Shown: positions 20,600 through 33,412, numbered from the stretch's first letter. The stretch is 64,000 nucleotides of DNA from Geosiphon pyriformis (GCA_016748015.1 JAAOMT010000514.1:150282-214281); one strand, 5' to 3'. A program made the numbers and translations. The notes: generated by a model not told the origin, from the letters alone.

Positions 20600-22950
20600 A
20601 AGCTGGCATTTTTGAAAAAATTAGATATTGGCATTCTACTAAAGAAGTAAAAAGCATTTAATAATATAACAAAAAATAATATATTACAAAATAAAAATAT
20701 TTTACAATTCCAGCCAGAAAATTGTTCTTAGAATTAAGGCTTAATCTTATAAAATAATATAAAAAATACACTAATAATTAATTAAAAACTTATAAGTTTA
20801 TACAATAGTAAATAAAAATTTTCTTTAAAACTTCAAAAGAATTCACAAATTTCAGTACAAAAAATGCTTTTTCTTCAGTCTGTATTTGACCAAAAGTTTT
20901 TAAGCTATAAAAAACAAATAGACCAATGTATTTGTAAAAAAGTTATATGAAAGACTTGTCTTGATTTTTAAGCTTTGCCTAATCATAATATTCTATTTGC
21001 ATATACATTCTTAGAAACAAAACTAAATTGTAATTTGTATTCAATAATAGACTACAAAACAAAAAAAATCAAATAACAAAATTATTTATCAAAAATAGTC
21101 TTGTATAATATCACATTTAAAAAAAATTTAATATCAAATTATGTTTTAACCAAATTAAGTTTTTACAATTCTTTTATTAACAAAAATATGTCCAAGTATC
21201 AATAAAATTTACTTTTTTTAGCCACTACAATTGACATGTTATTGATGAATAAGGAAGTTTTTTTAACTATTTAGTTAATAAAAATAGTCACAGTCTTTTT
21301 GTTATTTAAAAAAATATTATTGAGTACAAAAGATTTACTGGCTATATTTAAGATATACTATATAGTAAACTAATTACTATTTACTAATATTGTATTATTC
21401 ACAAATATTTCAGCAACAAAATAAGTTGTCATTTTAATTTTATTCTCAATTTTGCTTAACTTTACTACAAACTTAGAATTAATTTATAACTATACAATTG
21501 CTTATATTATTTAACTTTACATAAAAAAAGTCATAAAAACTTTTTTAAAGCAAAGAAAAGAATACTTTACCTTAATTTAATCTATTTTGTACAACATAAT
21601 TATTAAAAAGTCCAAAATCTATTATTACACAATTAATTTGACTATTGTAAATACTCTCAAAAAACCTAATAAAGTATAAACATATTTTGATTCTAATTAA
21701 GCAATTCTTTAAATGCTGTCAATTAACAGAATTATAAGCTTTACACAAATCTTACAAAACTAGTCATATCTTTTTATTTTTTTTTAAAGCATTTTTTATA
21801 ATTAAACCAATAATAAAAATTAAAGTTTAAGTAGATATACTTCTTAAAACCAAAAAATCATTTTTGTAGAGAATTTCAGAGTTGTTACAAGTCAAAGATA
21901 TCTGATTTGAAAAAATCTTAAACAAAATTTTTCTAGTTGTCTTAATTAATACAATAGATCTGGTATTTATTAAAATACTATTTTAATTATATGGTTTTAG
22001 AATTATAAAAATCCAAGTCTTTTTCTAAAAATGAGAGCTAAACCAAAAACCAAACATAAATTCAAAATATTTATGAGACAATTTAACATCTTATTACTAC
22101 TATGTTTTTAAACTTTATTAGAAATTTTTAACAATTCAGCAGTTTTATTATCTAGTAGTTTCTTAATTACTTAAACCAATTTTTTATATTAATTCTAATT
22201 ATAATACTAAAGTAAACAATATTATCAACATAATTCAGTAAAAAATATTAAAAAAACTAATGCCAAACAATATTTTAAGAATTACATATTTTTTAATCTA
22301 ATTTTCTATAATATTATTTATTTTAGATTTAATTTTATTAGACTCTAAAACCAGTTCTCTATTAACTATTAATTAATTTAAAATTATCTTCTAAAAAAAT
22401 ATTTCAGCACACTTTTAATTATCTGACTTTTGTTTGTACAGAAATTTTCTATATATTTCTTAATCAACTTTCTAACTTTAAATATTTTTATGGTTTTAGA
22501 CTCTTAAAATTTGAATGCATAATATTTTTTCTTAGTATTTAACAGATAATATACAATATTTTTTAAATTCAAAAAAAAACTATTCAAAGATAGAATTTTA
22601 GCAGCACCAATATTGTCAAATCTAAACCAAACTTAAATGAAATTATAAAACTTATTTGTATTACCTAAAGCAAAAGACTTTATAATTTTGAAAACCAGAA
22701 TCTCTAACTTATAGAACTTGAATAATTGTTTATTTTTAAACACATTAACTTTGTTAAATTACTGCTTAGCAAAAACTTTCTTAGCCAAATTTATTATTAT
22801 ACTTTTGAAAAAATTCTACATCAGATTTAAATCTTCTATCTTTTTTGTTCTTTAAAAGCTTTTTAATACCAAAAACATTCTTGCAAATAAGACATCTCTA
22901 AAATAAACTTATTTTATTTTATTTACTTTTTTAATTTCAAATTTTTACTG
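20600..22950 (-). pseudogene. Strongly decayed LINE ORF2 remnant
   Basis: No long frame survives, but short blocks match the other two minus-strand LINEs. The clearest is 21,715-21,775 (TGTCAATTAACAGAATTATAAG), which parallels 60,550-60,600 and 34,255-34,305 in the RT region. A block near 21,280 resembles the copies at 58,865 and 33,825. The limits are approximate. The sequence has drifted strongly toward A and T. Confidence 0.5.
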
Positions 22951-25461
22951 ATTTTTGTTTATATTGTTATAAATTAAAGTAACAAGTTAATAGATAGCAA
23001 GAGAAAACAGAATTATAGAGTAATAGAAATAATCAAAAAGAGAGAATTACAATATAAGAGCAAATTAAATGAGTAAAAATTTAATATATATAATCAGTTT
23101 GTAAAAATTACAGTTGCAAATTTTTTTTAGAAATCTAAAGATAAAAAAATAGTTTGTAATTATTAATAAAATAACACTACTGCTATTATTTTATGCTTTA
23201 ATTTAGCAATTCTTAGAATTAATAACAGCTATTGTTGTGTTTTTTAATCATTTTTTTATTCAAAAAATCACAAAAACAAGCAATTACTTTTCAGACTAAT
23301 TCTAATAATACAAATTAAAAAAGAGAAAAAAATAAGGTATGTGAATGTTAACAAGTAATCTTTTATTCCAAGATGTTTAAATACTTGAAAATAGGAAAAA
23401 AAAAATAAATGATATGAGAAAAAGTAATTAATAATAAGTTTTATTTTATTATATTAATTATGTTTTTCTATAGCTAAGAGACTTATCATATAAATAGCTA
23501 TTGAAAATGGTCAATGATTAGATTAATGATTAGGTTAATAATCAGGTTATTAATCAGATCAATAATCAAATTAATAATCAAGTCAATAGTCAGGTTATTA
23601 ATCAGATTAATGATTACTATTTAAAAATAAAATGGCTAATTATATGACATCAGTAGTTAATATATGTAATAACTAATAAAAAGTATGGGTTTTAATTATA
23701 ATATTATCCTCTCCAAAAAAATTGAGCTTTGGTGAAATCAAGCTATTCATGAAATAATCTAATTAAAGAATTTGTTTAGCTCAAAACTAACTAATTTATT
23801 GAAGTTTTTTGTAGATAAAATATATAATATCTGAATTAAAATGAGTTTTGTATTCAAGAAACCAAATTTTTGTATAAAAGTTTTGGCTCTTTTAACAATA
23901 GTTAAAACTCTTAAAACATTTAACCATATAATGCTCAAAATTTCTACTTGTATCTCTGAAGTTGTTTTTTTTATAAGCTTTATATTCTTTATAATTTTAC
24001 CAAAGTAACTATAAAGTTCTAATTGTCTTCCATATGACAAGTTTTTGTTTATAGATAAAATTTCCTTAATTGTTTTTCCAATTGTAATAGAAAGTGAAAG
24101 TATTGTTGCTTTTATACTTTTCAGCAAATATTTATCTATTTTGCTACCAATTTTTTCTTTTCTGATAGTGGTTTTTTTGGTCTAATAACAATATGTATTC
24201 TACTGTTATCAGTTATGGTGGTTTGTTTTCCAATAATCAAAGTAGCATTTGAATAGTTTTTAATCTAATACTTATAAAGAGTATAAAAAGCATTTTAAAT
24301 GTTTTGATCCAAGAAATAATTGTTCATATTGGTTGAAGATACCTCTGTTTTGAAAATGGTGCATTTATTTATATCTAATTTTTGCTGATTATTTGGATCA
24401 GTATTACCACAACAAACAACCAATTAGGTCATTTGTGATATTTTTGAGTTGTATACTATGAACAAGGCAATTATTAAAGATTGTTTTATATTGATCTTAT
24501 AGAATATAAAAACTATTATTCAAAACTTTTTTGACTAAAAAGAGTTTTTTTCACTGGCTAGAAAATTTATTATCATAAACATTGTTTTTGTCTAAGCAAT
24601 ATTCTAAAACTAAGTCACTAATACTTAAAAAAAGTGTTTTATAAATCTTCTTCTTTTTAAGCTTTTTTTGAAACTGTTTTATCTTTTCAAAGACAATTAT
24701 TTGTACTTTTACCAAGAAGTTAAGAATAATATCAAGTTTTTTTTGCAAAATGTTTTTGTAATTTTTTATTGTTATTTTTTCAAAGAGTATTGTCTTAATA
24801 TTAGTTTTTATTAATAGAGTTGTCATTCATTCATAAAACAGATAAAAAAGTTTATAACTTATTATGTTATAATTTACAGTTCTATAAGCAAACAAAGCTA
24901 AAAATAGTATTTTGTCTTATAAGTTTGTTTTTTTACTGGTTTTGGCTAATGTTTCACATAGAGTTTTATTGAAATATTCTATTAGGCAATTTGTTTAGAA
25001 TAAAATTTATTAGTTTTAAATTTGTTGCAAAGATACAACTGGAGATATACTATTTATGTATTTGGGTTAAATAGAATAGGAGCAATGGAGGGAGAATAGT
25101 TTGAATGCTGTTAGAATAGGCATAGCAGCATGCAATGTTCTTCTATTTTCATTTATTTGAGAACATTAGATATTAGTTTGAAGAGTAGTTGAAACGCATT
25201 ACTGGACATTTATTTGATCACTCATTCTGATATTTTCATCATATTCATTATATTTTTTCCTACATATTCATCTATTGTGGAAATTTATTGATATTTTGAC
25301 ACTACATTTTTTTGATATATTGTGTAATATTCATTTCTATTCATACTTGTGTCTCTTTATAGCTGTTTGTGAGCAACCTTCTTTATATTCACAATGTATT
25401 TTTGCAAAATTTATGTTGCTATTCATTATCTCTTAAATAATTGCTTGTACATGTATCATAA
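22951..25461. other. AT-rich stretch with decayed minus-strand frames
   Basis: Two minus-strand frames (23,759-24,127 and 24,551-24,826) are Lys/Ile/Leu-rich. They look like remnants of one larger protein, since a Cys-Cys-Gly-Asn-Thr text lies between them near 24,400. I recognise no domain. Apart from the 12-bp repeat listed separately, nothing else is supported. Confidence 0.4.
23509..23616 (+). repeat. 12-bp tandem repeat, nine copies
   Basis: Nine consecutive 12-mers follow the pattern GGTTAATAATCA or GATTAATGATTA, with one to three changes each and no length change. Many units are near-palindromic (TTAATAATCA/TGATTATTAA). Confidence 0.9.
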
Positions 25462-26540
25462 ATGCTAAATAATAATTTTGCCTATTCTATATTTTTGGTG
25501 TTGATCCTATATCTTTTAGATCCAAATTTGAGTTACTGGTTTGGTGATAAGAAGTATGTCACCATGAAAAAAGCTTTTTCAGACTCAGAATACTGCAATC
25601 CTTGTGACATTGCCAAAAATTTCTGCCAACACATTGACAAAAACATGACAGAGTGTGATCCAACAGAGTACGACTCACCATACTATGACTTGATACAAGT
25701 TTCTAGCTTTGGAAAGTCTCGACTGATAGTAGAGATCGAGAAAATTTTACTCATTTTGTATGTTTGTCTTTGCAAAAAAGACAGTGATAGATATCCATCT
25801 CATTGTTCAATTGCCAATATCTTGACTGAACAGAGAAAGCTTAATCATAGAACCAGACGAGATGCTGATATAGTCAAAGTATATGTTGTGTATTTTTGTG
25901 CAATATTTGAATACATCCAGTTCTTTTTTCATAAAATGATTGCCGAAGGATTGGTAGAATACTAGATCCAAAAACAAATTTCCAAAAAATTATCAATGGT
26001 TTTTTGGTTTGCAGTGGAAGTGAAAATGAGAGAAATTATTGTGCAGCTTCTGTTTTTGACTGTAAATATGAATGGCCCCACATATTTTACTGAATTAAAA
26101 ATGTTTGTGTCTAAATACTGGAAATCAATGAGAGCATGCTTGGAATGACCCTGGAGAATTGATGGTTATGAAGTCAAATCATGGTTCTTGTTTGTTTTTG
26201 ATAAAGCAAGAATCCTGAATGAAAAGAAAGAACAGATCTGGAGTAATTTTAAGTGGTTGTGATACACTATGAGGACACTTTTTGTAAACAGTGATAGTGG
26301 AGGAGTGTTTTGTGTTTTTTTGAACATTACTTCCAAGATCCATAATTTTAGTTCATTTTGTCTGCAAAAAAAAGAATGCAAACTGTTTCCTTCATTCACT
26401 AAAGTTGCGTTTGTCGATTTTTCTACCACAAACTTGCTGCAAACCTTGGCTGAATTAGCTCTACCACAGCATTTTTTTAAATTCGGAAGACCATTATGGA
26501 TGGCTTTGCATAGATCTGACCATCTCACATTAGCCAACAT
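25462..26540 (+). pseudogene. P-loop NTPase pseudogene of an expanded fungal family, cut by an LTR
   Basis: The first piece (25,462-25,965, 167 codons) has SSFGKSRLIVEIEK, a variant Walker A lacking one small residue, followed by LYVCLCKKDSDRYPSH. The region 25,966-26,268 is out of frame but contains WFLFVFDKAR, a Walker B-like strand. The last piece (26,269-26,540) reads GVFCVFLNITSKIHNFS, then FFKFGRPLW. From memory this order (SxGxGKSRL, YPxR, FDEAR, TSKIxNF, FRxGRPLW) marks a large Rhizophagus family of Crinkler-like or STAND-like NTPases. The 3' end is lost to the family-B LTR at 26,541. The N-terminal start is uncertain. Confidence 0.6.
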
Positions 26541-27469
26541 TGTTACAAGAGATTATTTGGGGTGTTGAATCAAATAACAAATCCGTAACTTGGTGCTCAA
26601 AGCGATTGGTGACAATGATAATCTGAAGGTATTTTATCTGAAGATTTTCCAATTGAATTCTTTGTATAATGGACAGAGATTCATTAGTAACAGTTTATCA
26701 GTAGTTTCCTGAAACCATAGTTTTGTCGATTGCTTGCTCAGCTTGATGATTGATAATTTTTTTAATATGATATCTTCCATAAGTGTATACCAGTGCTGTT
26801 TTCTGGCATCAGTTCCTCCGTAAGTCTTCCAAGAGTAAGTATTGTTTAAACAAGTTTATTCCTCCATAAGTCTTCCAAGAGTAAATATTGTTTAAGCAAG
26901 TTTATTTCTCCATAAGTCCTCCAAGAGTAAATTTTTTAATCAAGTTAGTAGACAACAAAGAAAATAAAGAAAAAATAAAAGAAAAAATAAGAAATAAGCC
27001 AAGGCAATTTGCAAGTTAGTATCTCATTAATAGCTGTGATCAAGAGCTATTGTTTTAATATGATTAAGTATCAGTTATTATCAACATGAAGTGTTGATAG
27101 TGAAGAATGAATTTGATATAGTGAATAATTATTTATTTGAGAATTGTAGTAACTAAGCTAAGAATTCTTGGTGTTCATGCTCTCTTTTTCTGCTTCTAAC
27201 ACTACTGCTATATATACATATTTGAGATTTCTCAATTTTTCAATTCCTTGTGACAGGAATTCTGGAATTTCTGGAATCCTGCAATTCCTGATGAGAGGAA
27301 TCCTGGAATTCTGAAATCCTGTGAATCCTTGCTGAAGAATCCTGAAATTCTTGGAATCCTGCAATTCCTCTGAAAGAAATCCTGGAATTCTACATTTACT
27401 ATGTCTACTTCTAATTGGCTAATATCTACTTGCTAATAATAATATACTTCCTATATTCTATGAGTAACA
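26541..27469 (-). repeat. 3' LTR of a minus-strand family-B element (929 bp)
   Basis: It is the reverse complement of the LTR at 18,047-19,063. It opens TGTTACAAGAG and closes GAGTAACA. It contains the same 55-bp repeats (26,815-26,935, CCTCCATAAGTCTTCCAAGAG) and the same GGAATTCC array (27,240-27,390). Immediately beyond 27,469 comes AGGAGAGAA on the minus strand, a likely polypurine tract. Confidence 0.9.
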
Positions 27470-27482
27470 TTATTCTCTCCTT

Positions 27483-28130
27483 TTAATATTGAGCTCTGTC
27501 AAAATCTAACTCTTTTAATTCTCCCTTTTCAATTATTTCTTGAATTTCTTTTTCGAGTATTACTTGTATTATTTGAGTTTGTAATTCTTCAAATTGGGCA
27601 TTGGTTATTTTTTCCAATTGATTACTTATAACTGTATCTATTGCTGTGTTAAGTAAGATTTCTGGTCAGTCTTAAAATCTCATATATAGCTGGTAAATGG
27701 CTTGAGCTTGTGTGGTTAGATTGTTCTTTTCCACAAATTGTTTCAGTTGTCTCAATATTGTTGTGTCAAATAACCATTTTGTTTTGTCAGTGTACAAATT
27801 CTGGATATTTACGTGTTGTTCCAAGTGAAAATGACAATAGTTTTTCAGAAATTGTTGCATCTACCAAGTCCAAGTTTCTCTGGTAAGTTCTTGATATAAT
27901 CCGATTATTTATTGTTCTTTCATGGCCAATTTTACCTTGGTTATGATCTTGTCAACAACATTTTTGAGTTTTCTCTGTACTTTGTGTTGTGGTATCCTTG
28001 CAGTACTTTTGTATCAAATGGTTTGTTGATTGATTGTAATTTCCATCTTCTGGTGTTGAATTAATTGAAAGATTTGTTGTATTAATAAATAAATGTTGTC
28101 AGTAATTTTCATTTTTCTGTGTTTTTCTAT
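27483..28130 (-). pseudogene. ORF3 downstream of integrase (family B)
   Basis: The best piece is 27,672-27,860. After two stops the frame continues to TAA at 27,483-27,485 with KITNAQFEELQTQIIQVIL, followed by a Glu/Lys-rich helix. It matches the C-terminal half of the family-A ORF at 7531-8196 in sequence pattern and in position, between integrase and 3' LTR. The upstream limit is not clear. Function unknown. Confidence 0.55.
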
Positions 28131-29015
28131 TGTGTTGACTATGCCTTTATATATTCTTTTTGTTGATCAATTGGACGTGTTGTTATCAAGGATGATAATT
28201 GGTTTCAGATTTTGTGGAATCTTATCTGGTTGAACTAGTATTCTCTGTACTCCCAGTTGTAGAATATTACTGATAGATGATGATTGCTATATGGTAGTAT
28301 GGTTTCAGTTAATCTCCATGTACTGCTTTGGTCAAGATTTTGTTATTCAATCTTAATTTGTAAGCTCCATTTCTTATAATTTCTTCTATGTAAAATAGCT
28401 AATCCCATTTGGAGTCAAATTTTCTACTCCTTTGTTTTTCCGCTTTGGTATGATGTAGTAGTACTTTGTCTCCAATCTTGAGTTCAATTGGTTTATCTGG
28501 TAGTTGGTTATTATGTTTTTCTTTTTGTTTCTCTTGTGACCTTTGTATGTTATTAGCTGCTTTCTGTCATTTGTTTTCTAATGTTTCTATTTAGTCATAT
28601 GTTCTTTTCAACAATGTGTTTTTGAAATTCTCTTCTGTTATTGGTTTGGTTGGGTATGTGCTGACTTCTATTTCCATTGGTAGTGTTGCTGTTCTACCAT
28701 ATACTAATTCAAATGGTGTTGCTTGTGTAGTATCTTGCTTCATTGTCTAATAAGCAAATAGTACTAATGGTATTAACAAATCCCAATCATTCTGGTTTTC
28801 TTGGCTGAACTTAGCTATTGCTTCACACAATGTTCTGTTGAATTTTTTGACTAATCCGTTGGTTTGTGGATGGTATGGTGATGATAATGGTCTCTTAATT
28901 TCAAATCTTTGGCTCAATTCTGTTAATGTTCTGTTTACAAAATGCGTTCTTTGGTCTGATAATAATTTTTTTAGACATTCATGTCAACAAATCAAATCTT
29001 GATGAACAAATTCGG
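28131..29015 (-). pseudogene. Integrase C-terminal half (family B)
   Basis: Minus-strand reading shows THFVNR, SPYHPQTNGLVKKFNRTL (with Lys at the position of the catalytic Glu), a DTTQATPFELVYGRTATLP segment, and a GPY/F-like KFDSKWD...LFYIEEII. The catalytic Glu to Lys change is again a G-to-A change. The 5' part, including the zinc finger and first Asp, is missing because a family-A LTR begins at 29,016. Confidence 0.85.
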
Positions 29016-29985
29016 TGTTACCGAAGGTTTTTGGTCTCTTTTCTTAAATGTTGTTGATGCTTGTTTGCTGTTTTATTCACGACTAGAGGAAGTAGTTGAA
29101 CCTTCGATAACTGAATTTATCTTCAAATTATCTCCTATAATTTGAACCGCTGGGCTTATAAGTGGAATGGCCAATTCCGTGCCAGTTACTTTATGTAGTT
29201 ACGTTGTAGTAAACATCAACTCTTTCCCAGGAATTGCTCGTCTGGAAGCTCACTAAAAATGTGTAGTTACTTTGCTGTGAAAGTCAACTCTTCTACAGGA
29301 ATCTTGTCTGTAGGCTACTCAAATGATTATGATAAGAAAAGAAAGAGAAAAATAAAAGAAACGTAAAGAAATAGAATTTTGTCAAGGAAACGTTTTCTAT
29401 CCAGGCCTGGAGTCACTAACAGATTACTGAAATTGGTAGCTAATCAATTTCAAAATGTTAGTTGTGTTGAGAGAATTTCAAGTGTAATAATCAAAGGATT
29501 TGGTTTTCAAATATTTAATTTTTATTTGAGATATGTAAAAAGTGATTTGTTCTAATTAAGATACCTAAAGTAAGATACTATGGTAAGATATGAGAAGATA
29601 CATTTTCTTGAAGAGAGAAGCTCTTCTTTTATACAACTTGTTGTAGTACTAGTCTTTGAACTTGCACTTTTTCTCTTTTCTAGAATTTCGGTGAACTAAA
29701 GATACATTTCGGCGAACTACAAGTTATTTCACTGAACTATGAATTATTTCGGCCAATTTTCATTAATTTCGGCGAATTTTGGCTATGTTATATGGTTCAG
29801 GGTATTGTGTAAATTGATCATCTCAATTTTTATGGTCCAAATCGGGTTATTGATTAAATGATGATAATTGCTAATTTGATTAAATAATAAGTGAAATTCG
29901 AAACGATAATAATATATGCTAATTAATAATAGGAATTATAAAGGAAATTTCATGCTAATTAATAGCTAGAATTCTACTGGTAACA
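29016..29985 (-). repeat. Family-A LTR, minus strand, without its element (970 bp)
   Basis: It is the reverse complement of 8177-9190, with TGTTACC and GGTAACA ends. It separates a family-B integrase fragment on the left from a LINE fragment on the right, and no family-A internal sequence adjoins it. The 5-bp flanks (TTCGG and TCATG) differ. So it is not a simple solo LTR with duplication, but a product of deletion or recombination. Confidence 0.88.
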
Positions 29986-30800
29986 TCATGCTTGCTTGTA
30001 TTTCTATTAAAAGCAATATGATTGTTAATTCAGATAGCCAAACTGCTATTAGCATTTGTATTGATAAATTAAAATTGGCTCTACACAATTTTAGAAAATG
30101 TTTGTAAATAAAACAGTAACAAATAATAATTATCATTAAAAATAAATTACTTTTAGTATTTTGAATTAAGATTAAAAGCTATGCTAGTATTATAGAGAAT
30201 AAATATGTTAATGTGCTTGTCTTTAATATATGCTTTTCTAATTCTGTTTTTTCAACTGTAATCCATAAATTTTTTATATATATAAATAGTATGACTTTGT
30301 TTTGCCATATTTATTATTATGTTAGAAATTTTTACAAAACTTTGTATTATGCTAAGTAAAAAAATAAATCTGAATTAATGATAAAAAATGTTTGTAATAT
30401 CAGTATAATAAACTGAAAAAAGTCTTCAAAAGTTTGGCATTTTGATAAACACATGGCTTTTGGTTTTACAAACTACATGTCAAATGTCTTATGAATTTAT
30501 TTTATAAAAGCTTTATATAGACATCTGCTAGTGGTTTTTAAAAAGTGTTTATATAGTACATTATATCCAAGTATAAAGTGCTTACTTTGTAATAAGATTG
30601 AGACTTCTAATTATACATTCAGGTGCTTTTATAACAATAGTGCTTGTGGTAAGATTTTGTCTAAGTTTAGAATATATTGAACATTATTATCAAATGTTGC
30701 TGTTTTTTTTTTGTGATTCTCTAAGATTTGTCTTCTTGTATACAAAATATTAACTTGTATTTTACTTTGGTAAAAACTTTGTGCTTAAAAATTAATGCAG
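29986..30800 (+). pseudogene. LINE ORF2 remnant: RNase H and C-terminal zinc finger
   Basis: At about 30,028-30,090 the frame reads IVNSDSQTAISICIDKLKLAL, the DSQ strand of a LINE RNase H. Further on, at 30,465-30,660, the zinc-finger end (NLFYKSF..., YIVHYIQV) is recognisable by alignment to 20,195-20,400. Many stops are present. Unlike the two long LINE copies, this one keeps Asp at the third RNase H catalytic position. Confidence 0.65.
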
Positions 30801-31411
30801 TAAAGCTTTGACTGTATTTGGCAATTCTGGACTAACAAATTTACAGATGATAACATTTATAAAAAACTTAACATTGGCCTACTGGTCTAAAGTATAGTGT
30901 TACAAATCTGAATACAGAGTTAATATAGATAGAAAAGACATAATAATTGTTAACAATAATGTGGTTTCTTATAATTTCAACAGTATAAGCAAATTAAGTA
31001 ATAGAATAGTTATATTGTTTAGTATAAAGAAGAATAAAAAGATATACTTTAGTATATGATTTAAATACTTATTTTTTTCAGGTTTAAGAAATAACATAGT
31101 AGTAATAACTAATTTGTAGTATAATTTTAATTAATCTAAATGGCTGATTATATGTAGTAAGTACATAAATCACATTTAGTTTATGATGTATATATATTGT
31201 ATATTCTTAAATAGTAATTAAATTACACTTATTAAACTTAATAAAAACTTAATATAATTATAAAATATTAATATTTAATTATAATTAATAAAAATATACA
31301 AATATTTTTAAATAAAAAACACAAATTTCAAAATTTTTAAATCTTGTTTTATTAAAATAAATTTTTATGTTAAGTTTATTACTTTTTTGGTTTTTTTATT
31401 TATTGCTAATA
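30801..31411. other. AT-rich stretch, no gene seen
   Basis: Short A/T runs and no frame worth reporting. It is the left flank of the LINE insertion. Confidence 0.6.
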
Positions 31412-31422
31412 TTATTAATTTT
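31412..31422 (+). repeat. Left target-site duplication of the LINE
   Basis: TTATTAATTTT next to the T-run that represents the minus-strand poly-A tail. It is identical to 38,176-38,186. In such AT-rich DNA the match could extend or shift by a few bases. Confidence 0.65.
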
Positions 31423-31555
31423 TTTTTTTTTTTTATAATTTAACAAGTAAGATCCAAACGCGACCTAGTGCTATACATCATACAAATGATCTAAACTAGG
31501 TGCAAATTATGTGCTTTTTACACGTGACCAGCCACTTGGGCCAGTTAGGACTACA

Positions 31556-33400
31556 CTATACACTTATATGCACAGAAACCGAATCTCCAATATCTGAAAA
31601 AAATGGACAAAACTTACGAAACCCAAAACCAACACCAAATGCCTCAGCCACCCCTAGCAATCTGACCACACCAGCCGAAAACACCTTAGGCAAACCAGAA
31701 ACCGAAGCAGGAGTGAAGCCATCACGTGGAATCAAACTATGCTTCTCCATAAACACTCAGTGTCTGGCCCGGACCAACCAAACATCATCCCGAAATGCTA
31801 AACAAAACTCATGCACAAAGCTCACAATCCTCTTAGCACCCTCCCTAGAATCTTAAAAAACCGAGATAGATTCATGAAACCATTCATCAAAAACAAAACT
31901 CTTATACAGAGCAACACCAACTCCAACCTCAGAAACACAAGAAGCCAAGGCCTGTAAGACACATGAAGAAGAGCGAGAAAGGCCAGAAAGAGCCTTCCAA
32001 GTTGAAGCATGTGCACCCAACAAATGAGCATGGCCAACGGCATCCTGAAGACACAAAAAGACATGATCCGAGGTCTCAACATCACCACAAAACAGACAGA
32101 CCACACTGGGGTAACTCCTATCATATAAACGCTTGTGCACAGCAACAGTAAGCCAATGATGGAGAGCCTTCATAAAGTAAGTACGACATCCCACTGTGTG
32201 CATGCTGGTAAAACCGGATGCCAAGTGAGAATCGGGGTGCCACATCATAGAAGACATAAACCAATTGATATCAGCACACAAACTATCATCCACAACATGA
32301 GAACCCACTCCAATCTCCCAACGAGCTTAGTGAACTGACTGGAAAACATCACGAACAAAGTGTCTAGAATTACCAGAAACTGCCATACTACCAGCACATA
32401 GAAAACGTTCACTGACTAAATGAGATAGGCGCCAAGCAGAGAGAGCAGCACCCTTGGCAAGCGCATCAACATGCTCATTGCCTGAGACACCTGAATGACC
32501 TCTCACCTTAACCCAATTCACATCCAAATTCTTTTGACAAATGACGGTGGCAATGTGACGACGCTTGATCCAACAGCGGTTCCTGAAATCCAGACAAACC
32601 AGCGAAGACTCTGACCTATATGCATCTAAAGCAGCCTGGCTATTCGAGAACAAGTCAATCGAACGAGAAAAAGGAACACACTCCAGGGCCAAAGCTATGG
32701 CCTGCAGTTCTGTCAGAGTAAAAGAAACCAAACCAGACACCCCAACACCCAAACCCAAGTTAATGTTCTTAAAAAAAACGGCAGCACCTGCTCTCATGTT
32801 AACAGTGCGCAGACCAGAAAGAGACCCATCTGTATACACAGAAAGGTGGGCAGCATCAATGGTTGGCAAAGTGTCATGAATCACACCAAAATTATGAGAA
32901 AGACGAATATCAGATACCGCATGACCATCCACCAAAGAAGAACTTGAGGAGAGAGGAACAACACCACCAAGAAAGCGAACGAAAAGATCAAACCAGAAAG
33001 AGACTGGGCCACGAGGGTCTAGCCTCTTCCAGCGCTTGAAGGTACCCCAACTGAAAACATCACCATTACGGTCACAAAGCTGTTCTACGAAAGCAATTCC
33101 ATAATGCCTGAGCAAAGAGATACACTTGAAAAAACAGGATTTACCAAGAACCAAAGACATAGGAGTACCATACCGATGATGAAAAGCACAATCTAGAGGG
33201 CCTCCCAAAGACAAATCACATCCAGAAAAAATGCAAACCACACCTGCCAAAAAATTATCCGAGGGACTGACACCAACACAAACTGGAAACAGCAAAGGAT
33301 GACGAGAATGCCAGCTGAGAACCTGGAGGTCATGAGACCTATGAAAAAACAAGTGACCCAAGACACCAGTAGAATTCGCAAAAGCAACAACAGAGGCCAA
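31556..33400 (-). pseudogene. LINE ORF2, RNase H and C-terminal zinc finger
   Basis: The piece 32,327-33,400 holds RNase H strands: YTDGSLSG (first Asp), LTELQAIALALE (Glu), LFSNSQAALDAY (third position Asn instead of the usual Asp, 32,639-32,650) and GHSGVSGNEHVDALAKGAA (last Asp). After a TAA the frame continues at 31,853-32,308 with RLYDRSYPSVVCLFCGDVE and SDHVFLC, a CX2CX7HX3C zinc finger. After two more stops it reaches 31,556. All pieces share one frame with the endonuclease and RT. Confidence 0.88.
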
Positions 33401-33412
33401 TTTACTCTCAGC

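Noticed and set aside
23759-24826. Two minus-strand frames as host genes.
   Set aside because: The composition is that of A/T-rich DNA (Lys, Ile, Leu, Asn), no domain is visible, and stops separate them. Kept only as decayed sequence.
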